Assembly (NCBI RefSeq): GCF_006716645.1
Contig: NZ_VFPL01000001.1
Coordinates: forward strand, 992,001 to 1,056,000
DNA from: Arcticibacter tournemirensis
Lineage (GTDB): Bacteria; Bacteroidota; Bacteroidia; Sphingobacteriales; Sphingobacteriaceae
Direction: 5' to 3'
Length of the DNA: 64,000 bases
How positions within the stretch are numbered: position 1 is the first letter of the stretch; each line of letters begins with the position of its first letter. Position numbers and translations under genes: made by a program. Below the pieces are notes generated by a model, which ran no database searches, was not told the origin of the DNA, and saw only the letters and a list, made by a program, of their open reading frames with translations. This document shows, in pieces, positions 1-8,829 of this stretch.

Positions 1-128
1 GTGTCGCCGGCAGAAGGTAAAATAACTTCTGCCTTCTGAACATCCGGTGCCCATAATACAATCTCTGCCTCTCCGCCGTCATTAAATCTAAGCCCCGGCC
101 GGTATTTGTTCAAAATGCTGTTGTCCAT
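1..128 (-). CDS. treZ: malto-oligosyltrehalose trehalohydrolase, N-terminal fragment
   Basis: Only the first 42 codons are inside the window; the gene continues off the left edge. The ATG at 128-126 lies one base beyond the stop codon of the debranching enzyme, so the two are co-transcribed. The visible residues (MDNSILNKYRPGLRF, then EAEIVLWAP) match the N-terminal beta-sandwich of GH13 trehalohydrolases (GxxF...VWAP). TreZ releases trehalose from maltooligosyl-trehalose made by TreY. The partner debranching enzyme upstream supports this call. A 1,4-alpha-glucan branching enzyme starts similarly and cannot be excluded from so short a piece. Confidence 0.6.
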   Translation of the reverse strand, partial: MDNSILNKYRPGLRFNDGGEAEIVLWAPDVQKAEVILPSAGD

Positions 129-129
129 T

Positions 130-2262
130 TTACTTTTTCAAAGGTTGCTTAAGAAGCACTACCGACCTGCTTTCAACTTTTATTGAATCAAGTGGCTTGA
201 ATTTATCTCCCTCTTCCTTTATGGAGTTTTCGCTTGTGTCAAGTACCTTTATCCAGAGATTTCCATATTTCTCGGGAGGAAGCACAAAGCTGAGCGGTTC
301 GTAATGCGCATTGAAGATCACATAGAAGCTGTCGTCGTATATCTGTTCTCCCTTTGGACCGACTGCTTTGATCCCTTTTCCATTGAGGAATACGCCAAGC
401 GATTTAGCAAAATCGTGATTCCAGTTTTCGTCGGGCATTTCAGTACCGTTTGGTAAAAACCAGGCTATATCTTCCAGGCCTATTCCCTTGATCCTTTGCC
501 CGGTGAACCAGCGCCGGCGCCGGAACGCAGGATGTTTCTTCCGGAGATGAATGAGTTTTCTGGTAAAATCAAGCAGCTCTTTATCTGCTTCGGGCCAGTT
601 TAGCCATGATGTTTCGTTGTCCTGACAGTATGCGTTGTTATTGCCGTTCTGTGTGCGACTTATTTCATCGCCGGCAACGAGCATAGGTACACCTTGAGAA
701 AGAAAGAGCGATGTAAGGAAGTTCCGTTTCTGGCGGTTCCTGAGTTCAATTATCAACGGGTCGTCTGTAGGTCCTTCGGCACCGCAGTTCCAGGACCGGT
801 TGTGACTTTCACCGTCATTGTTATCTTCACCGTTTGCTTCGTTGTGTTTTTCGTTATATGAGACTAGGTCGTGCAGGGTAAAGCCATCATGGGCTGTAAT
901 AAAGTTAATGCTGGCAGTGGGACTTCTGTAGTCGTCTTTATAGAGGTCGGAACTACCTGTGAACCGTTCAGCAAATTCTGCAAGCATGCTGTCAGCACCA
1001 CGCCAGTAGTCGCGAAGGCAATCTCTGTATTTTCCGTTCCATTCTGCCCATCCCGGTGGGAATTTTCCTACCTGATAGCCTCCTTCACCGATATCCCATG
1101 GTTCTGCGATCAATTTTACCTGGGAGATTGTGGGATCCTGATGGATGATGTCGAAAAAAGATCCCAGCCTGTCGACCTCATGAAGTTCGCGCGCCAGGGT
1201 AGAAGCAAGGTCGAAACGAAATCCGTCGACATGCATGTCGAGTATCCAATATCGCAAACTATCCATGATGAGTCTCAAAACATCGGGCATCTGGGCGTTT
1301 AGCGTGTTTCCGGTACCAGTATAGTCCATGTAGTACCGTTTGTTGTCTTCTGTTAACCTGTAATATGAAGCATTGTCAATTCCTTTGAACGACAGCGTTG
1401 GTCCCAGTTGATTGCCTTCGGCAGTATGATTATACACAACGTCGAGAATAACTTCTATTCCGGCTTTATGAAGTTCTTTTACCATCGCTTTGAACTCCTT
1501 TACCTGGTCGCCTAAAACTCCGCTGCTGGAGTAGCGTACATCGGGCGCAAAGAAACCGATAGTGTTATATCCCCAGTAGTTCGTAAGGTCTTTTTCTGCA
1601 AGATAGGAGTCTCTTACGAAATGATGGACGGGCATAAGTTCTACGGCGGTGACCCCGAGGTCCAGCAGATATTTGATGGTTACCGGATGTGCAAGCGCGG
1701 CATAAGTACCGCGGATCTCTTCGGGGATATCCGGGTGTAATTGCGTGAATCCCTTTACATGGGTTTCATAAATAATCGATTTATGGTACGGAATGTTGGG
1801 TGCCTTGTCATCTTCCCAGTCGAAGTTAGGATCAATCACAGCTGATTTAGGTATATATGGCGCACTGTCTTCGTCGCTAAAGCTTAAATCGGCATCGGGA
1901 TGGCCAAGTTCGTAACCATAGAGCGATTTATGCCATTGAATTGTTCCTGCAATAGCTTTCGCGTAAGGATCAATCAGCAGTTTATTCGGATTAAAGCGAT
2001 GTCCGTTTTCCGGTTCGTAGGGGCCGTAGACCCTATAGCCATAAAGTTGCCCGGGTTTAATTTCAGGAACGTATACGTGCCATACATGATGAGATCTTTC
2101 TCTCATTCTTATTTTAACGTTTTCAACGGGATCTTCTGTTGTATTGAAAAGGCAGAGGTCTACTCCTTCTGCATTCTCAGCATATAAAGCGAAGTTTACT
2201 CCTTCACCATCCCAGGTAGCGCCCAAAGGATAAGGAGTTCCAGGGTATACAGTTGTATTCAT
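130..2262 (-). CDS. glgX: glycogen debranching enzyme GlgX/TreX (GH13 isoamylase type)
   Basis: Hydrolyses alpha-1,6 branches in glycogen or glycogen-derived limit dextrins in the cytoplasm. The 710 residues are a normal family length. A CBM48-like N-terminal domain (about 8-90) is followed by the GH13 barrel. Visible conserved regions are DVVYNHT (about 274-280), DGFRFDLAS with nucleophile Asp351, LIAEPWD with acid/base Glu387, and TAHDGF with transition-state Asp459. There is no signal peptide. It is first in a minus-strand operon with treZ starting one base after its stop, so its products probably feed the TreY/TreZ trehalose route as well as glycogen breakdown. No recognisable operator was seen in the 157 bases upstream. 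Confidence 0.93.
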   Translation of the reverse strand: MNTTVYPGTPYPLGATWDGEGVNFALYAENAEGVDLCLFNTTEDPVENVKIRMRERSHHVWHVYVPEIKPGQLYGYRVYGPYEPENGHRFNPNKLLIDPYAKAIAGTIQWHKSLYGYELGHPDADLSFSDEDSAPYIPKSAVIDPNFDWEDDKAPNIPYHKSIIYETHVKGFTQLHPDIPEEIRGTYAALAHPVTIKYLLDLGVTAVELMPVHHFVRDSYLAEKDLTNYWGYNTIGFFAPDVRYSSSGVLGDQVKEFKAMVKELHKAGIEVILDVVYNHTAEGNQLGPTLSFKGIDNASYYRLTEDNKRYYMDYTGTGNTLNAQMPDVLRLIMDSLRYWILDMHVDGFRFDLASTLARELHEVDRLGSFFDIIHQDPTISQVKLIAEPWDIGEGGYQVGKFPPGWAEWNGKYRDCLRDYWRGADSMLAEFAERFTGSSDLYKDDYRSPTASINFITAHDGFTLHDLVSYNEKHNEANGEDNNDGESHNRSWNCGAEGPTDDPLIIELRNRQKRNFLTSLFLSQGVPMLVAGDEISRTQNGNNNAYCQDNETSWLNWPEADKELLDFTRKLIHLRKKHPAFRRRRWFTGQRIKGIGLEDIAWFLPNGTEMPDENWNHDFAKSLGVFLNGKGIKAVGPKGEQIYDDSFYVIFNAHYEPLSFVLPPEKYGNLWIKVLDTSENSIKEEGDKFKPLDSIKVESRSVVLLKQPLKK

Positions 2263-2419
2263 ATGGAATAGAAAGCAATGATCAGGATAAAATGTTTGAA
2301 AAAATGAGATGTTTACGGCGCTTATTATAACAACTATTACGCTAAATAGTGATCGTCGTCATGTTTTAATACTGAAAATATCCAGTCTTTTGTAAGATAC
2401 ATTTAATGCCATTATTCCA

Positions 2420-4219
2420 ATGAGTCACACATTTCACATCCCGGTATTGGGGCTGGGATTTACTATAGATACTCCCCTTAAAGTTGCACGTTACGGCATT
2501 TCATCCGTTGTATCTATAGTGGACGATATTCTCATTGAACGAATGAGAAAATTTCATACAGAGCAGGAAGGGGAAGCTTTCACACCGATAACACCTACCG
2601 AGCCAGATTCGAGAGCAAAGCGGATTACTGCGTACCTGAATTTGTTAAACCGTCAGGTAAATCAGCAATTTGATGATTTAAAGCAGCAGGCCTTTGTTGA
2701 AGGCACTGATATTACCCGTTATTTTGATCTTTTACCGGATTCTTCTACATTGAAGATTCGTTATCAGCAGATGCTCGCGGAGACCGATTCCGTTTTACGT
2801 GGTGAGCTTGAGCGGAAGTTGCGGGAAGATATGGTAAAGGGCGAGATTGATGTGAATATCATGTCGAAAGTCGATAAGATGAATTATGCTGCTAATGGAG
2901 AACCACTGAGCGATGAAAATACCGATGCGCTGGCCGGTTTGAGAGGGTTTGCTCACAGCGATCTTAGCTCTTCTGTTGTTATGTCCGCAGGTATGAATCC
3001 CAGGCTTTACAGTTATCTTGAGAGTTTTGATGACTTTTTTCCTGACAGCAGCGGAAAACTAAATAAAAAGATTATTCTTAAAGTAAGCGATTTTCGATCC
3101 GCGTTTATACAGGCGAAATTCCTTGCAAAAAAAGGCCTTTGGGTTTCGGAGTTCAGAATAGAATCGGGTTTGAATTGCGGCGGACATGCGTTTGCAACTG
3201 AGGGATATTTGCTTGGCCCTATACTTGAGGAATTTAAGACTAAAAGACAGGAAATGATTGCTGATATCTTTGCAATCTACCAGTCGGCTCTTCAGGCTAA
3301 AGGTAAAGGTATAAACGAAGCCCCAAAAATGAGGATTACCGTGCAGGGCGGAATTGGGACGGCAGAGGAGAATAGTTTCCTTCTCAATTATTATCAGCTG
3401 GATGCCACAGGTTGGGGTAGTCCATTCCTTTTGGTTCCTGAAGCTACTAATGTAGACGAAGAAACCCTTGAAAATCTAACTCATTCTGACTCATCTGATT
3501 TCTATATTAGCGGTGCATCTCCATTAGGGATTCCTTTTAATAATTACAGGAAAAGCACTGCGGAGAAGCAGCGGATTGAACGTATCGAGAAGGGGAGGCC
3601 CGGAAGTCCCTGTAAAAAGAAATTCCTGGTGTCAAATACAGAGTTTACCGAAGAGGCGATATGTACAGCTTCGAGAGAATACCAAAATCTGAAGCTTAAG
3701 CAACTGGATACTCTAAATCTTCCGCAGGATGAATACAAGAGCAGATTTGATGCTATCACAGAAAAGTTATGTCTGTGTGAAGGCCTTTGCGCATCCGCAT
3801 ATATTAAAAACGATATATTGAACAGGAAGGAGAGCCGGGCCGTTGCAATTTGTCCCGGGCCTAATGTCGCATACTTCTCAAGAGTGTTCTCTCTTGACGA
3901 GATGGTAAAACATATTTACGGCAAGCTAAATTTGCTGCAAGGTGTGAGCCGACCGAGCATATTTGTTAATGAGCTTAAGTTATATGTTGAATACCTTAAA
4001 AAAGACATACTTCAGCATATAAAAACCCTGGATGCGAAAAAGCTAAAACAGCTTGAAAAGTTTAAAGAACAGCTGCTCCTGGGAATTGAGTATTATAAGA
4101 AGCTTATCGGCCATATTAATAATCAAACTGAGCAGTATCTGAACAGACTTCTTGAAGAATTACTTGAAATAGAGGCGCAGATTAAGCAGGTGCTGATTCA
4201 TGCAATAGTTCCTGCATAA
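2420..4219 (+). CDS. conserved hypothetical protein, 599 aa, possible FMN-type TIM barrel
   Basis: I do not recognise a named family. There is no signal peptide or membrane segment, so it is likely cytoplasmic. The opening (HIPVLGLGFTIDTPLKVARYG) and a central run near residues 248-345 (SGLNCGGHAFATEG; ITVQGGIGTAEE; DATGWGSPFLLVPEATN) look like strands and phosphate-binding glycine loops of FMN-dependent TIM barrels such as nitronate monooxygenase or the glutamate synthase FMN domain; this is an inference from motif style only. The second half carries a cysteine set (GSPCKKK about 399, EEAIC, CLCEGLC about 452-458, ICPGP) that could bind metal or an Fe-S cluster. The C-terminal 90 residues are rich in Leu/Lys/Glu and probably helical or coiled coil. 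It is a single gene, divergent from glgX, with no partner to suggest a role. Confidence 0.75.
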   Translation: MSHTFHIPVLGLGFTIDTPLKVARYGISSVVSIVDDILIERMRKFHTEQEGEAFTPITPTEPDSRAKRITAYLNLLNRQVNQQFDDLKQQAFVEGTDITRYFDLLPDSSTLKIRYQQMLAETDSVLRGELERKLREDMVKGEIDVNIMSKVDKMNYAANGEPLSDENTDALAGLRGFAHSDLSSSVVMSAGMNPRLYSYLESFDDFFPDSSGKLNKKIILKVSDFRSAFIQAKFLAKKGLWVSEFRIESGLNCGGHAFATEGYLLGPILEEFKTKRQEMIADIFAIYQSALQAKGKGINEAPKMRITVQGGIGTAEENSFLLNYYQLDATGWGSPFLLVPEATNVDEETLENLTHSDSSDFYISGASPLGIPFNNYRKSTAEKQRIERIEKGRPGSPCKKKFLVSNTEFTEEAICTASREYQNLKLKQLDTLNLPQDEYKSRFDAITEKLCLCEGLCASAYIKNDILNRKESRAVAICPGPNVAYFSRVFSLDEMVKHIYGKLNLLQGVSRPSIFVNELKLYVEYLKKDILQHIKTLDAKKLKQLEKFKEQLLLGIEYYKKLIGHINNQTEQYLNRLLEELLEIEAQIKQVLIHAIVPA

Positions 4220-4238
4220 AAGATTGTTTTTGTTCACC

Positions 4239-4424
4239 CTATAGCGAACAAACAATCGAAAGAATCAATACAATTGCCGTTAAAATGATGTAAACTAGTG
4301 CGTCCGATTTTCTTCGTTCGGCCATGCTAAGTCTCGACTTAAATCCGGGGTATGTTTTTGTGATCATGGAAATAGATTTGTTAATGTTATAACAATATCT
4401 GCGCCATATTATGCGGTAATTCAT
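4239..4424 (-). CDS. putative small membrane protein
   Basis: A 61-codon frame, or 42 codons from the internal ATG at 4367, that ends in one clear transmembrane helix (about residues 43-60: LVYIILTAIVLILSIV). A basic stretch (SRLSMAERRKS) precedes it, so the orientation would be N-in. It converges on the 599-residue gene with a 19-base gap. No family recognised. The hydrophobic helix next to a charged turn is typical of real small membrane proteins, but the coding call rests on this alone. Confidence 0.33.
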   Translation of the reverse strand: MNYRIIWRRYCYNINKSISMITKTYPGFKSRLSMAERRKSDALVYIILTAIVLILSIVCSL

Positions 4425-4743
4425 TGATGAAGAACTTCAAAGCCAGCTCGCTTTATATCAGCAATAAGAATTTTCTAAAATTGACCATATATAATTAGCA
4501 TTTTATTAAAACGCATAGTTATTAGTTCGCTTTTTTTAGATTGTTGTACAAATACGATTTTCAAAGCATTTAAGCGAATAGTGAAATCTTTTAATGTCTT
4601 GGTCTAAAAAACTGACAGTCAGCGGAAAGTGGATAGAAAAAAGGGCGACAACTGTATAAAAAGGAAAACGCCCGGTAGGGGATACCGGACGTTCTTACTT
4701 TCGATTTAATTAGCGGCTCAAATCAATTACTTCAAGCTTCTTA
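4425..4743. other. 319-base intergenic region
   Basis: AT-rich spacer between the small membrane protein and the sigma factor. The only structure seen is the terminator hairpin at its right end, listed separately. No further coding frame or operator was recognised. Confidence 0.6.
4657..4695 (-). terminator. rho-independent terminator of the ECF sigma gene
   Basis: Arms 4667-4677 and 4683-4693 pair over 11 positions with one mismatch around a 5-base loop (GC-rich core CCGGTA/TACCGG). Read on the minus strand the stem is followed by TTTTCCTTTTTA. It lies about 50 bases past the sigma factor stop. Confidence 0.75.
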
Positions 4744-5220
4744 TTATGATATGGTTTGCTTCAGAATTTTTCTGGCAATATGGATACGGTTTTTTATTGT
4801 TCCTAGCGGCACCAGCAGGCGTTCTGTGATCTCATGATACTTATATCCATCAAGATACATCGAAAACGGCTGATAATACTGACGCGGAAGATGATTTAAG
4901 CTTGTTTTAATGCCTTCGACCCTCATATTTGATTCACCCATATTCTCAACGTGAAGCTGGATAGCTTCTTCAACATCTATGGGACAGGTATGAAAACCAC
5001 GCTTTCTGTAATTGTTTACAAAAAGGTTGCGCATTATAGTGTATAACCAACCTTTGAGATTAGTCCCTTCACGAAATTTATCAGAGTTAAGAATAGCCCT
5101 CAATAACGTATCCTGAATCAGATCTTTAGCATCATCGGCATCTCTGGTAAATTTAAGGGCCTGCGGCGCCAGATACCTGCTTTGACTGGTCAACAGATGA
5201 TTAAATTGCGTCTTTTCCAT
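4744..5220 (-). CDS. ECF-type RNA polymerase sigma factor
   Basis: A 158-residue sigma-70 ECF protein. Region 2 (about residues 10-75) includes DADDAKDLIQDTLLRA and the DNA-melting run LKGWLYTIMRNLFVNNYRK. Region 4 (about 105-158) ends in an HTH with YHEITERLLVPLGTIKNRIHIAR. No anti-sigma factor gene is adjacent, unlike the sigma/FecR pair at 36.6 kb. It is divergent from the copper ATPase ccoI, and the 280-base spacer between them contains three FNR-like palindromes, so it may share the oxygen response. The target regulon cannot be read from the sequence. Confidence 0.9.
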   Translation of the reverse strand: MEKTQFNHLLTSQSRYLAPQALKFTRDADDAKDLIQDTLLRAILNSDKFREGTNLKGWLYTIMRNLFVNNYRKRGFHTCPIDVEEAIQLHVENMGESNMRVEGIKTSLNHLPRQYYQPFSMYLDGYKYHEITERLLVPLGTIKNRIHIARKILKQTIS

Positions 5221-5314
5221 CTCATTAAATTTTATTTAGAGATAATCTTCAACTTGTCATTTCCGCATCACTAGTATATCATATGCAAATAAAGGATTCG
5301 GCATTGAGTCAGTA

Positions 5315-5330
5315 AATGATATTAGTCATA
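5315..5330. promoter_or_regulatory. FNR-like palindrome, weak
   Basis: AATGAT-atta-GTCATA: half-sites TGAT and GTCA around a 4-base spacer, one mismatch from the FNR/FixK core TGAT-N4-ATCA. It is 95 bases upstream of the sigma factor start and 171 upstream of ccoI. The assignment is by resemblance and by its cluster with two better sites. Confidence 0.35.
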
Positions 5331-5336
5331 TTTCAC

Positions 5337-5352
5337 GTTGATTATAGTCAAC
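5337..5352. promoter_or_regulatory. FNR/FixK-like box between ECF sigma and ccoI
   Basis: GTTGAT-tata-GTCAAC matches TTGAT-N4-ATCAA with one changed base and is symmetrical out to the flanking G/C. It lies 117 bases before the sigma factor and 149 before ccoI. The receiver-FNR fusion encoded at 16.7 kb carries the E-x-x-S-R recognition residues that read this half-site in FNR. Confidence 0.5.
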
Positions 5353-5413
5353 ATGCGTATGTAAGGCAGAATGAGGCACATTGATGAATTCTTTCCAGTC
5401 GAATTCCTGTTTT

Positions 5414-5429
5414 AATGATGCAGATCATT
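5414..5429. promoter_or_regulatory. FNR-like box upstream of ccoI
   Basis: AATGAT-gcag-ATCATT is a perfect 6+6 inverted repeat with a 4-base spacer and the full TGAT/ATCA core. It ends 71 bases before the ccoI start codon, a distance similar to that of the matching site before ccoN (about 86 bases). Confidence 0.55.
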
Positions 5430-5500
5430 TTTTTACGCTAATGCCAGTCATTCTGATGTTTGAACTTATATTGCATCTTTGGTAGGATAAAAACTGATAA

Positions 5501-7894
5501 ATGAAATCTTCATCGACATCTACTGATACTTTATGCTTTCATTGCGGAAACGACATATCGGGGCCGATATATACAGCTGATGATAAACAATTTTGTTGTG
5601 CCGGATGTAAAGGAGTTTACCAGGTGCTGAGCAATAATAACCTTTGCAATTACTATCATTATAATCAAACGCCCGGCCAGACGAAGAAAGAGGTAGAGCA
5701 GCATTATGAGTTTTTAAACGAGCCTAAAATATTCTCCCAGCTCGTAGATTATACCGACCAGAACATCACTCTGATAACTTTTTATATTCCGGCTATCCAT
5801 TGCAGTTCATGCCTGTGGTTGCTTGAACATCTGCATAAACTAAACGGTGGTGTAATGCAGTCAAGGGTCGACTTTTTGAAAAAGCAGGTTGCTATTACGT
5901 TTAATCATCAAGAGATATCTCTGAAAGATTTGGTAGAACTTCTTGCTTCAATAGGGTATGAACCTCTGATAAGTCTGCAGGACATTGTTAAAGAGAAGAA
6001 AGATACGGTTAACCGGGATCTCGTCAGGAAAATTGCAGTGGCGGGGTTTTGCATGGGAAATGTAATGTTATTCAGTTTTCCCGAATATCTTGGGCTGTCG
6101 TCACTAGAGCATCAGTTTCAGTCGCTTTTTGGATGGCTGAATCTTGCATTTGCCATTGTGATTACTTTTTACTGCTGCCGGGACTTTTTTATGTCAGCCT
6201 GGGGTAGTATAAAAAACAAGGTCATCAATCTTGATACGCCTCTTGCCCTGATTGTTGCAGTACTTTTTCTACGTTCTGCTTTTGAAATAATTACTCAGAC
6301 AGGCCCGGGATTTACAGATACTTTAAGTGGGCTGGCTTTTCTTCTTTTAATGGGCCGTTGGGTAAAACAGAGGACTTATAATCATATTTCCTTTAACCGC
6401 GACTACCGCTCGTATTTTCCTGTTGCTGTTACTGTTATTAAAGATGGAGAGGAGAAACCAGTTCCAATTGCAGACCTTAATATAGGAGATCGGATCCTGA
6501 TCAGGAATAACGAAATAATTCCGGCTGATTCCATCCTGATGAAGGGTGAGGGATATTTTGACTTTAGTTTTGTTACCGGCGAATCTCAGCCAGTGAGTAA
6601 AGTGCTGGGAGAGATAATTTATGCCGGCGGAAGACAGATAGGTGAAGCTCTGGAAATGGAGATTGTAAAGCCTGTGTCTCAGAGTTATCTGACGAGATTG
6701 TGGAATAACGAGGCGTTTAAGGGGACGGATAGCAAGATCAAGAATTTCAATGACACTATTGCTCAATACTTCAGCGCTGCAGTGCTGTTCGTAGCCTTTG
6801 CTGCCGCTGGTTCGTGGTGGGTGCTGGGCGACACAACTAAGGCATGGGATGCTTTCTCGGCTGTTCTGATTGTAGCCTGCCCTTGCGTACTTGCTTTAAG
6901 TACCCCGCTGACATTGTCTACTGTTCTGGGGCTTTTTGATAAGAATAATTTTTATCTTAAAAATACAGACGTTGTAGAGCAACTTGCCCGGATCGATACA
7001 CTCGTTTTTGATAAAACGGGTACTATAACCTGTCCTAATGTTGTCAATCTTACATTTACAGGCCGGTTAAGTACAAAGGAAGAAGAAGTTATCGCTTCTG
7101 CTGCCAGGAATTCATCCCACCCGCTTAGCAGGGAAATTGTAAAATGGCTGAGTGTTAAAGAGGTTCGCCCTGTATTTGAATACCGGGAGATTGCCGGTAA
7201 AGGTATTGTGGCGATAGTTGATCATCAGGAAGTTCAGTTAGGAAGCCGCTCTTTTATTTCTGATGATAAAGACGCTGCCGACAGTTCATCGAGCGTTCAT
7301 ATTAGTATCAACGGCACCTATAAAGGCTTTTTTAAGGTTAAGCAGCAATGGCGGGCTGAGTTAAAAGGATTGATTGACGCCTTAAAGCCGCAGTTCAGAA
7401 TGCATCTTATTTCAGGAGATACTTTTTCGGAAAGGAAAAGCCTTGATGCTATCTTTCCCCCTTATGTTCCGATGTACTTTAAACAAAGTCCTCATGATAA
7501 ACTGAATTATGTTAAAAGGTTACAGAGTGCAGGAAATAAGGTTATGATGCTGGGGGACGGTTTAAACGATGCCGGGGCATTAAGGCAAAGTGATCTTGGC
7601 GTGGCTGTAACAGATAATATCAATAATTTTACACCCGGAAGTGATGCGATACTAAAAGGAGAGGCTCTTGCTAAACTGCCCTATTTTATCAGGCATGCAA
7701 AAAGTGCTGTGCGAATAATAGAGTATAGTTTTGTTATTGCTTCTGTGTACAATCTGATCGGTGTTTACTTTGCTGTGCAGGGTAAGCTCTCGCCCCTCAC
7801 CGCCGCAGTTTTAATGCCGCTAAGTACAATCACTATTATTATCTTTACGAATCTGACGAACCGCTATTTTGCTAAGAGGAACAAACTGAGATGA
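5501..7894 (+). CDS. ccoI: copper-transporting P1B ATPase of cbb3 oxidase assembly (CcoI/FixI)
   Basis: Pumps copper across the inner membrane for CuB assembly of cbb3 oxidase. The 797 residues hold an N-terminal cysteine-rich metal-binding domain (Cys12, Cys15, then Cys32-Cys33-x2-Cys36), one HMA-like domain with HCSSC (Cys101, Cys104), and the P1B core. The core shows ion-binding Cys460-Pro-Cys462 in TM6, the actuator loop TGES, phosphorylated Asp504 in DKTGT, the SSHP nucleotide motif and the hinge GDGLND. Its stop overlaps the ccoS start as ATGA, so the two are co-translated. The FNR-like sites upstream suggest induction at low oxygen. The cysteine-rich N-terminal domain separates FixI/CcoI from housekeeping CopA exporters. 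Confidence 0.93.
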   Translation: MKSSSTSTDTLCFHCGNDISGPIYTADDKQFCCAGCKGVYQVLSNNNLCNYYHYNQTPGQTKKEVEQHYEFLNEPKIFSQLVDYTDQNITLITFYIPAIHCSSCLWLLEHLHKLNGGVMQSRVDFLKKQVAITFNHQEISLKDLVELLASIGYEPLISLQDIVKEKKDTVNRDLVRKIAVAGFCMGNVMLFSFPEYLGLSSLEHQFQSLFGWLNLAFAIVITFYCCRDFFMSAWGSIKNKVINLDTPLALIVAVLFLRSAFEIITQTGPGFTDTLSGLAFLLLMGRWVKQRTYNHISFNRDYRSYFPVAVTVIKDGEEKPVPIADLNIGDRILIRNNEIIPADSILMKGEGYFDFSFVTGESQPVSKVLGEIIYAGGRQIGEALEMEIVKPVSQSYLTRLWNNEAFKGTDSKIKNFNDTIAQYFSAAVLFVAFAAAGSWWVLGDTTKAWDAFSAVLIVACPCVLALSTPLTLSTVLGLFDKNNFYLKNTDVVEQLARIDTLVFDKTGTITCPNVVNLTFTGRLSTKEEEVIASAARNSSHPLSREIVKWLSVKEVRPVFEYREIAGKGIVAIVDHQEVQLGSRSFISDDKDAADSSSSVHISINGTYKGFFKVKQQWRAELKGLIDALKPQFRMHLISGDTFSERKSLDAIFPPYVPMYFKQSPHDKLNYVKRLQSAGNKVMMLGDGLNDAGALRQSDLGVAVTDNINNFTPGSDAILKGEALAKLPYFIRHAKSAVRIIEYSFVIASVYNLIGVYFAVQGKLSPLTAAVLMPLSTITIIIFTNLTNRYFAKRNKLR

Positions 7895-8049
7895 ATATTT
7901 TGTATTTTTTAATAGGTTGCAGTATCCTGATGGCGCTCTTTTTTTTAGCAGCTTTCTTTTGGGCTTCAAAAAACGGTCAGCATGATGATGTTCATACCCC
8001 AGGGGTTCGTATGCTTTTTGATGATGATAAGCCGGAAGAAGAGGGTTGA
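7891..8049 (+). CDS. ccoS: cbb3 oxidase assembly protein CcoS
   Basis: A 52-residue protein beginning MNILYFLIGCSILMALFFL, one transmembrane helix followed by WASKNGQHDD and an acidic tail. Size, N-terminal helix with FLxxFxWA and position directly behind ccoI match CcoS, which is needed for cofactor insertion into cbb3 oxidase. The ATG overlaps the ccoI stop codon by four bases (ATGA). Confidence 0.88.
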   Translation: MNILYFLIGCSILMALFFLAAFFWASKNGQHDDVHTPGVRMLFDDDKPEEEG

Positions 8050-8116
8050 TTATTAAAGGATTGTAATATCCTGAAGTCTTTAGCAACAAGAATTCAGGAT
8101 ATTCTGACCTGAGAAA

Positions 8117-8515
8117 TTACAGTTTGTTATCGATTGAAAATTTTCCGGGTCCCGTTAGAAAAAGAACGACAAACATCCCAAAATAGATGAATGCTAGTTC
8201 TTTAACATTAAAAGGATCAGGAGCGTGTACTATCAGCAGCGCCACCAGCATTGTTATCATCAGTGGTACAAGCACAATTCTCGTTAGAAATCCTAAAACC
8301 AGCAGTAGCGCACACAGGAACTCAGCAAATATGGCCAGGTAAAGCGATGTCTCAGTGCCGATTCCAATGGGATCGCCAAACTGAAGATTTCCCGCCATTA
8401 CATTCTGGAGTTTTGCCCAGCCGTGGGAGAGCATCGTGCCTCCTGCTAATAACCGCAATAGTAACAATCCCGCATCTATCGAAAATGCCTTGCTGTTAAA
8501 AAGTGTTGATTTCAT
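8117..8515 (-). CDS. DoxX family membrane protein
   Basis: A 132-residue integral membrane protein with four predicted helices (about 15-33, 59-77, 80-96, 103-121). DoxX-family traits are LLLRLLAGGTMLSHGWAKL near the N-terminus and a central EFLCALLLVLGFLTR. Members are quinone- or thiosulfate-linked or of unknown function, so no reaction is assigned. It converges on ccoS across 67 bases. Confidence 0.87.
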   Translation of the reverse strand: MKSTLFNSKAFSIDAGLLLLRLLAGGTMLSHGWAKLQNVMAGNLQFGDPIGIGTETSLYLAIFAEFLCALLLVLGFLTRIVLVPLMITMLVALLIVHAPDPFNVKELAFIYFGMFVVLFLTGPGKFSIDNKL

Positions 8516-8829
8516 AATCGTTGTATTTGTGTTATTTGATTTGCTGTAACGCCGGCATTTGCCGGTAATACTAAGATACTAAAAAGCATGCGAGCATAGC
8601 GGTTTTATCAATTTTTACTTAAATCAAAATAGTGCTGAACGCCGTATCTCGTTTGTTCATGATACAATTTTCCCGGATCGTGTATAAATCCAGATTACCA
8701 GTTGTTTAACTACACATATAATCTAAAAATGTGATAATAATCATTTTCATACTACTACTCTCGTCATTAATTTAAAAGTTGCAACAAGCTATTTTTGACA
8801 ATCAGAAAACATTTCTATCCATTTGATTT
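8516..8829. other. 314-base divergent promoter region, doxX / ccoNO
   Basis: Contains a short hairpin-capable CCGGCATTTGCCGG near 8551-8564 close to doxX, and the FNR-like box at 8730-8745 on the ccoN side. No coding frame seen. Confidence 0.6.
8730..8745. promoter_or_regulatory. FNR-like box upstream of ccoNO
   Basis: TGAT-aata-ATCA occupies 8732-8743, a perfect match to the FNR/FixK core, ending 86 bases before the ccoN start. The same core precedes ccoI. Confidence 0.55.

Noticed and set aside
871-1302. 143-codon frame on the plus strand inside glgX
   Set aside because: It lies fully antisense to a strongly conserved GH13 enzyme and has no domain or signal features.
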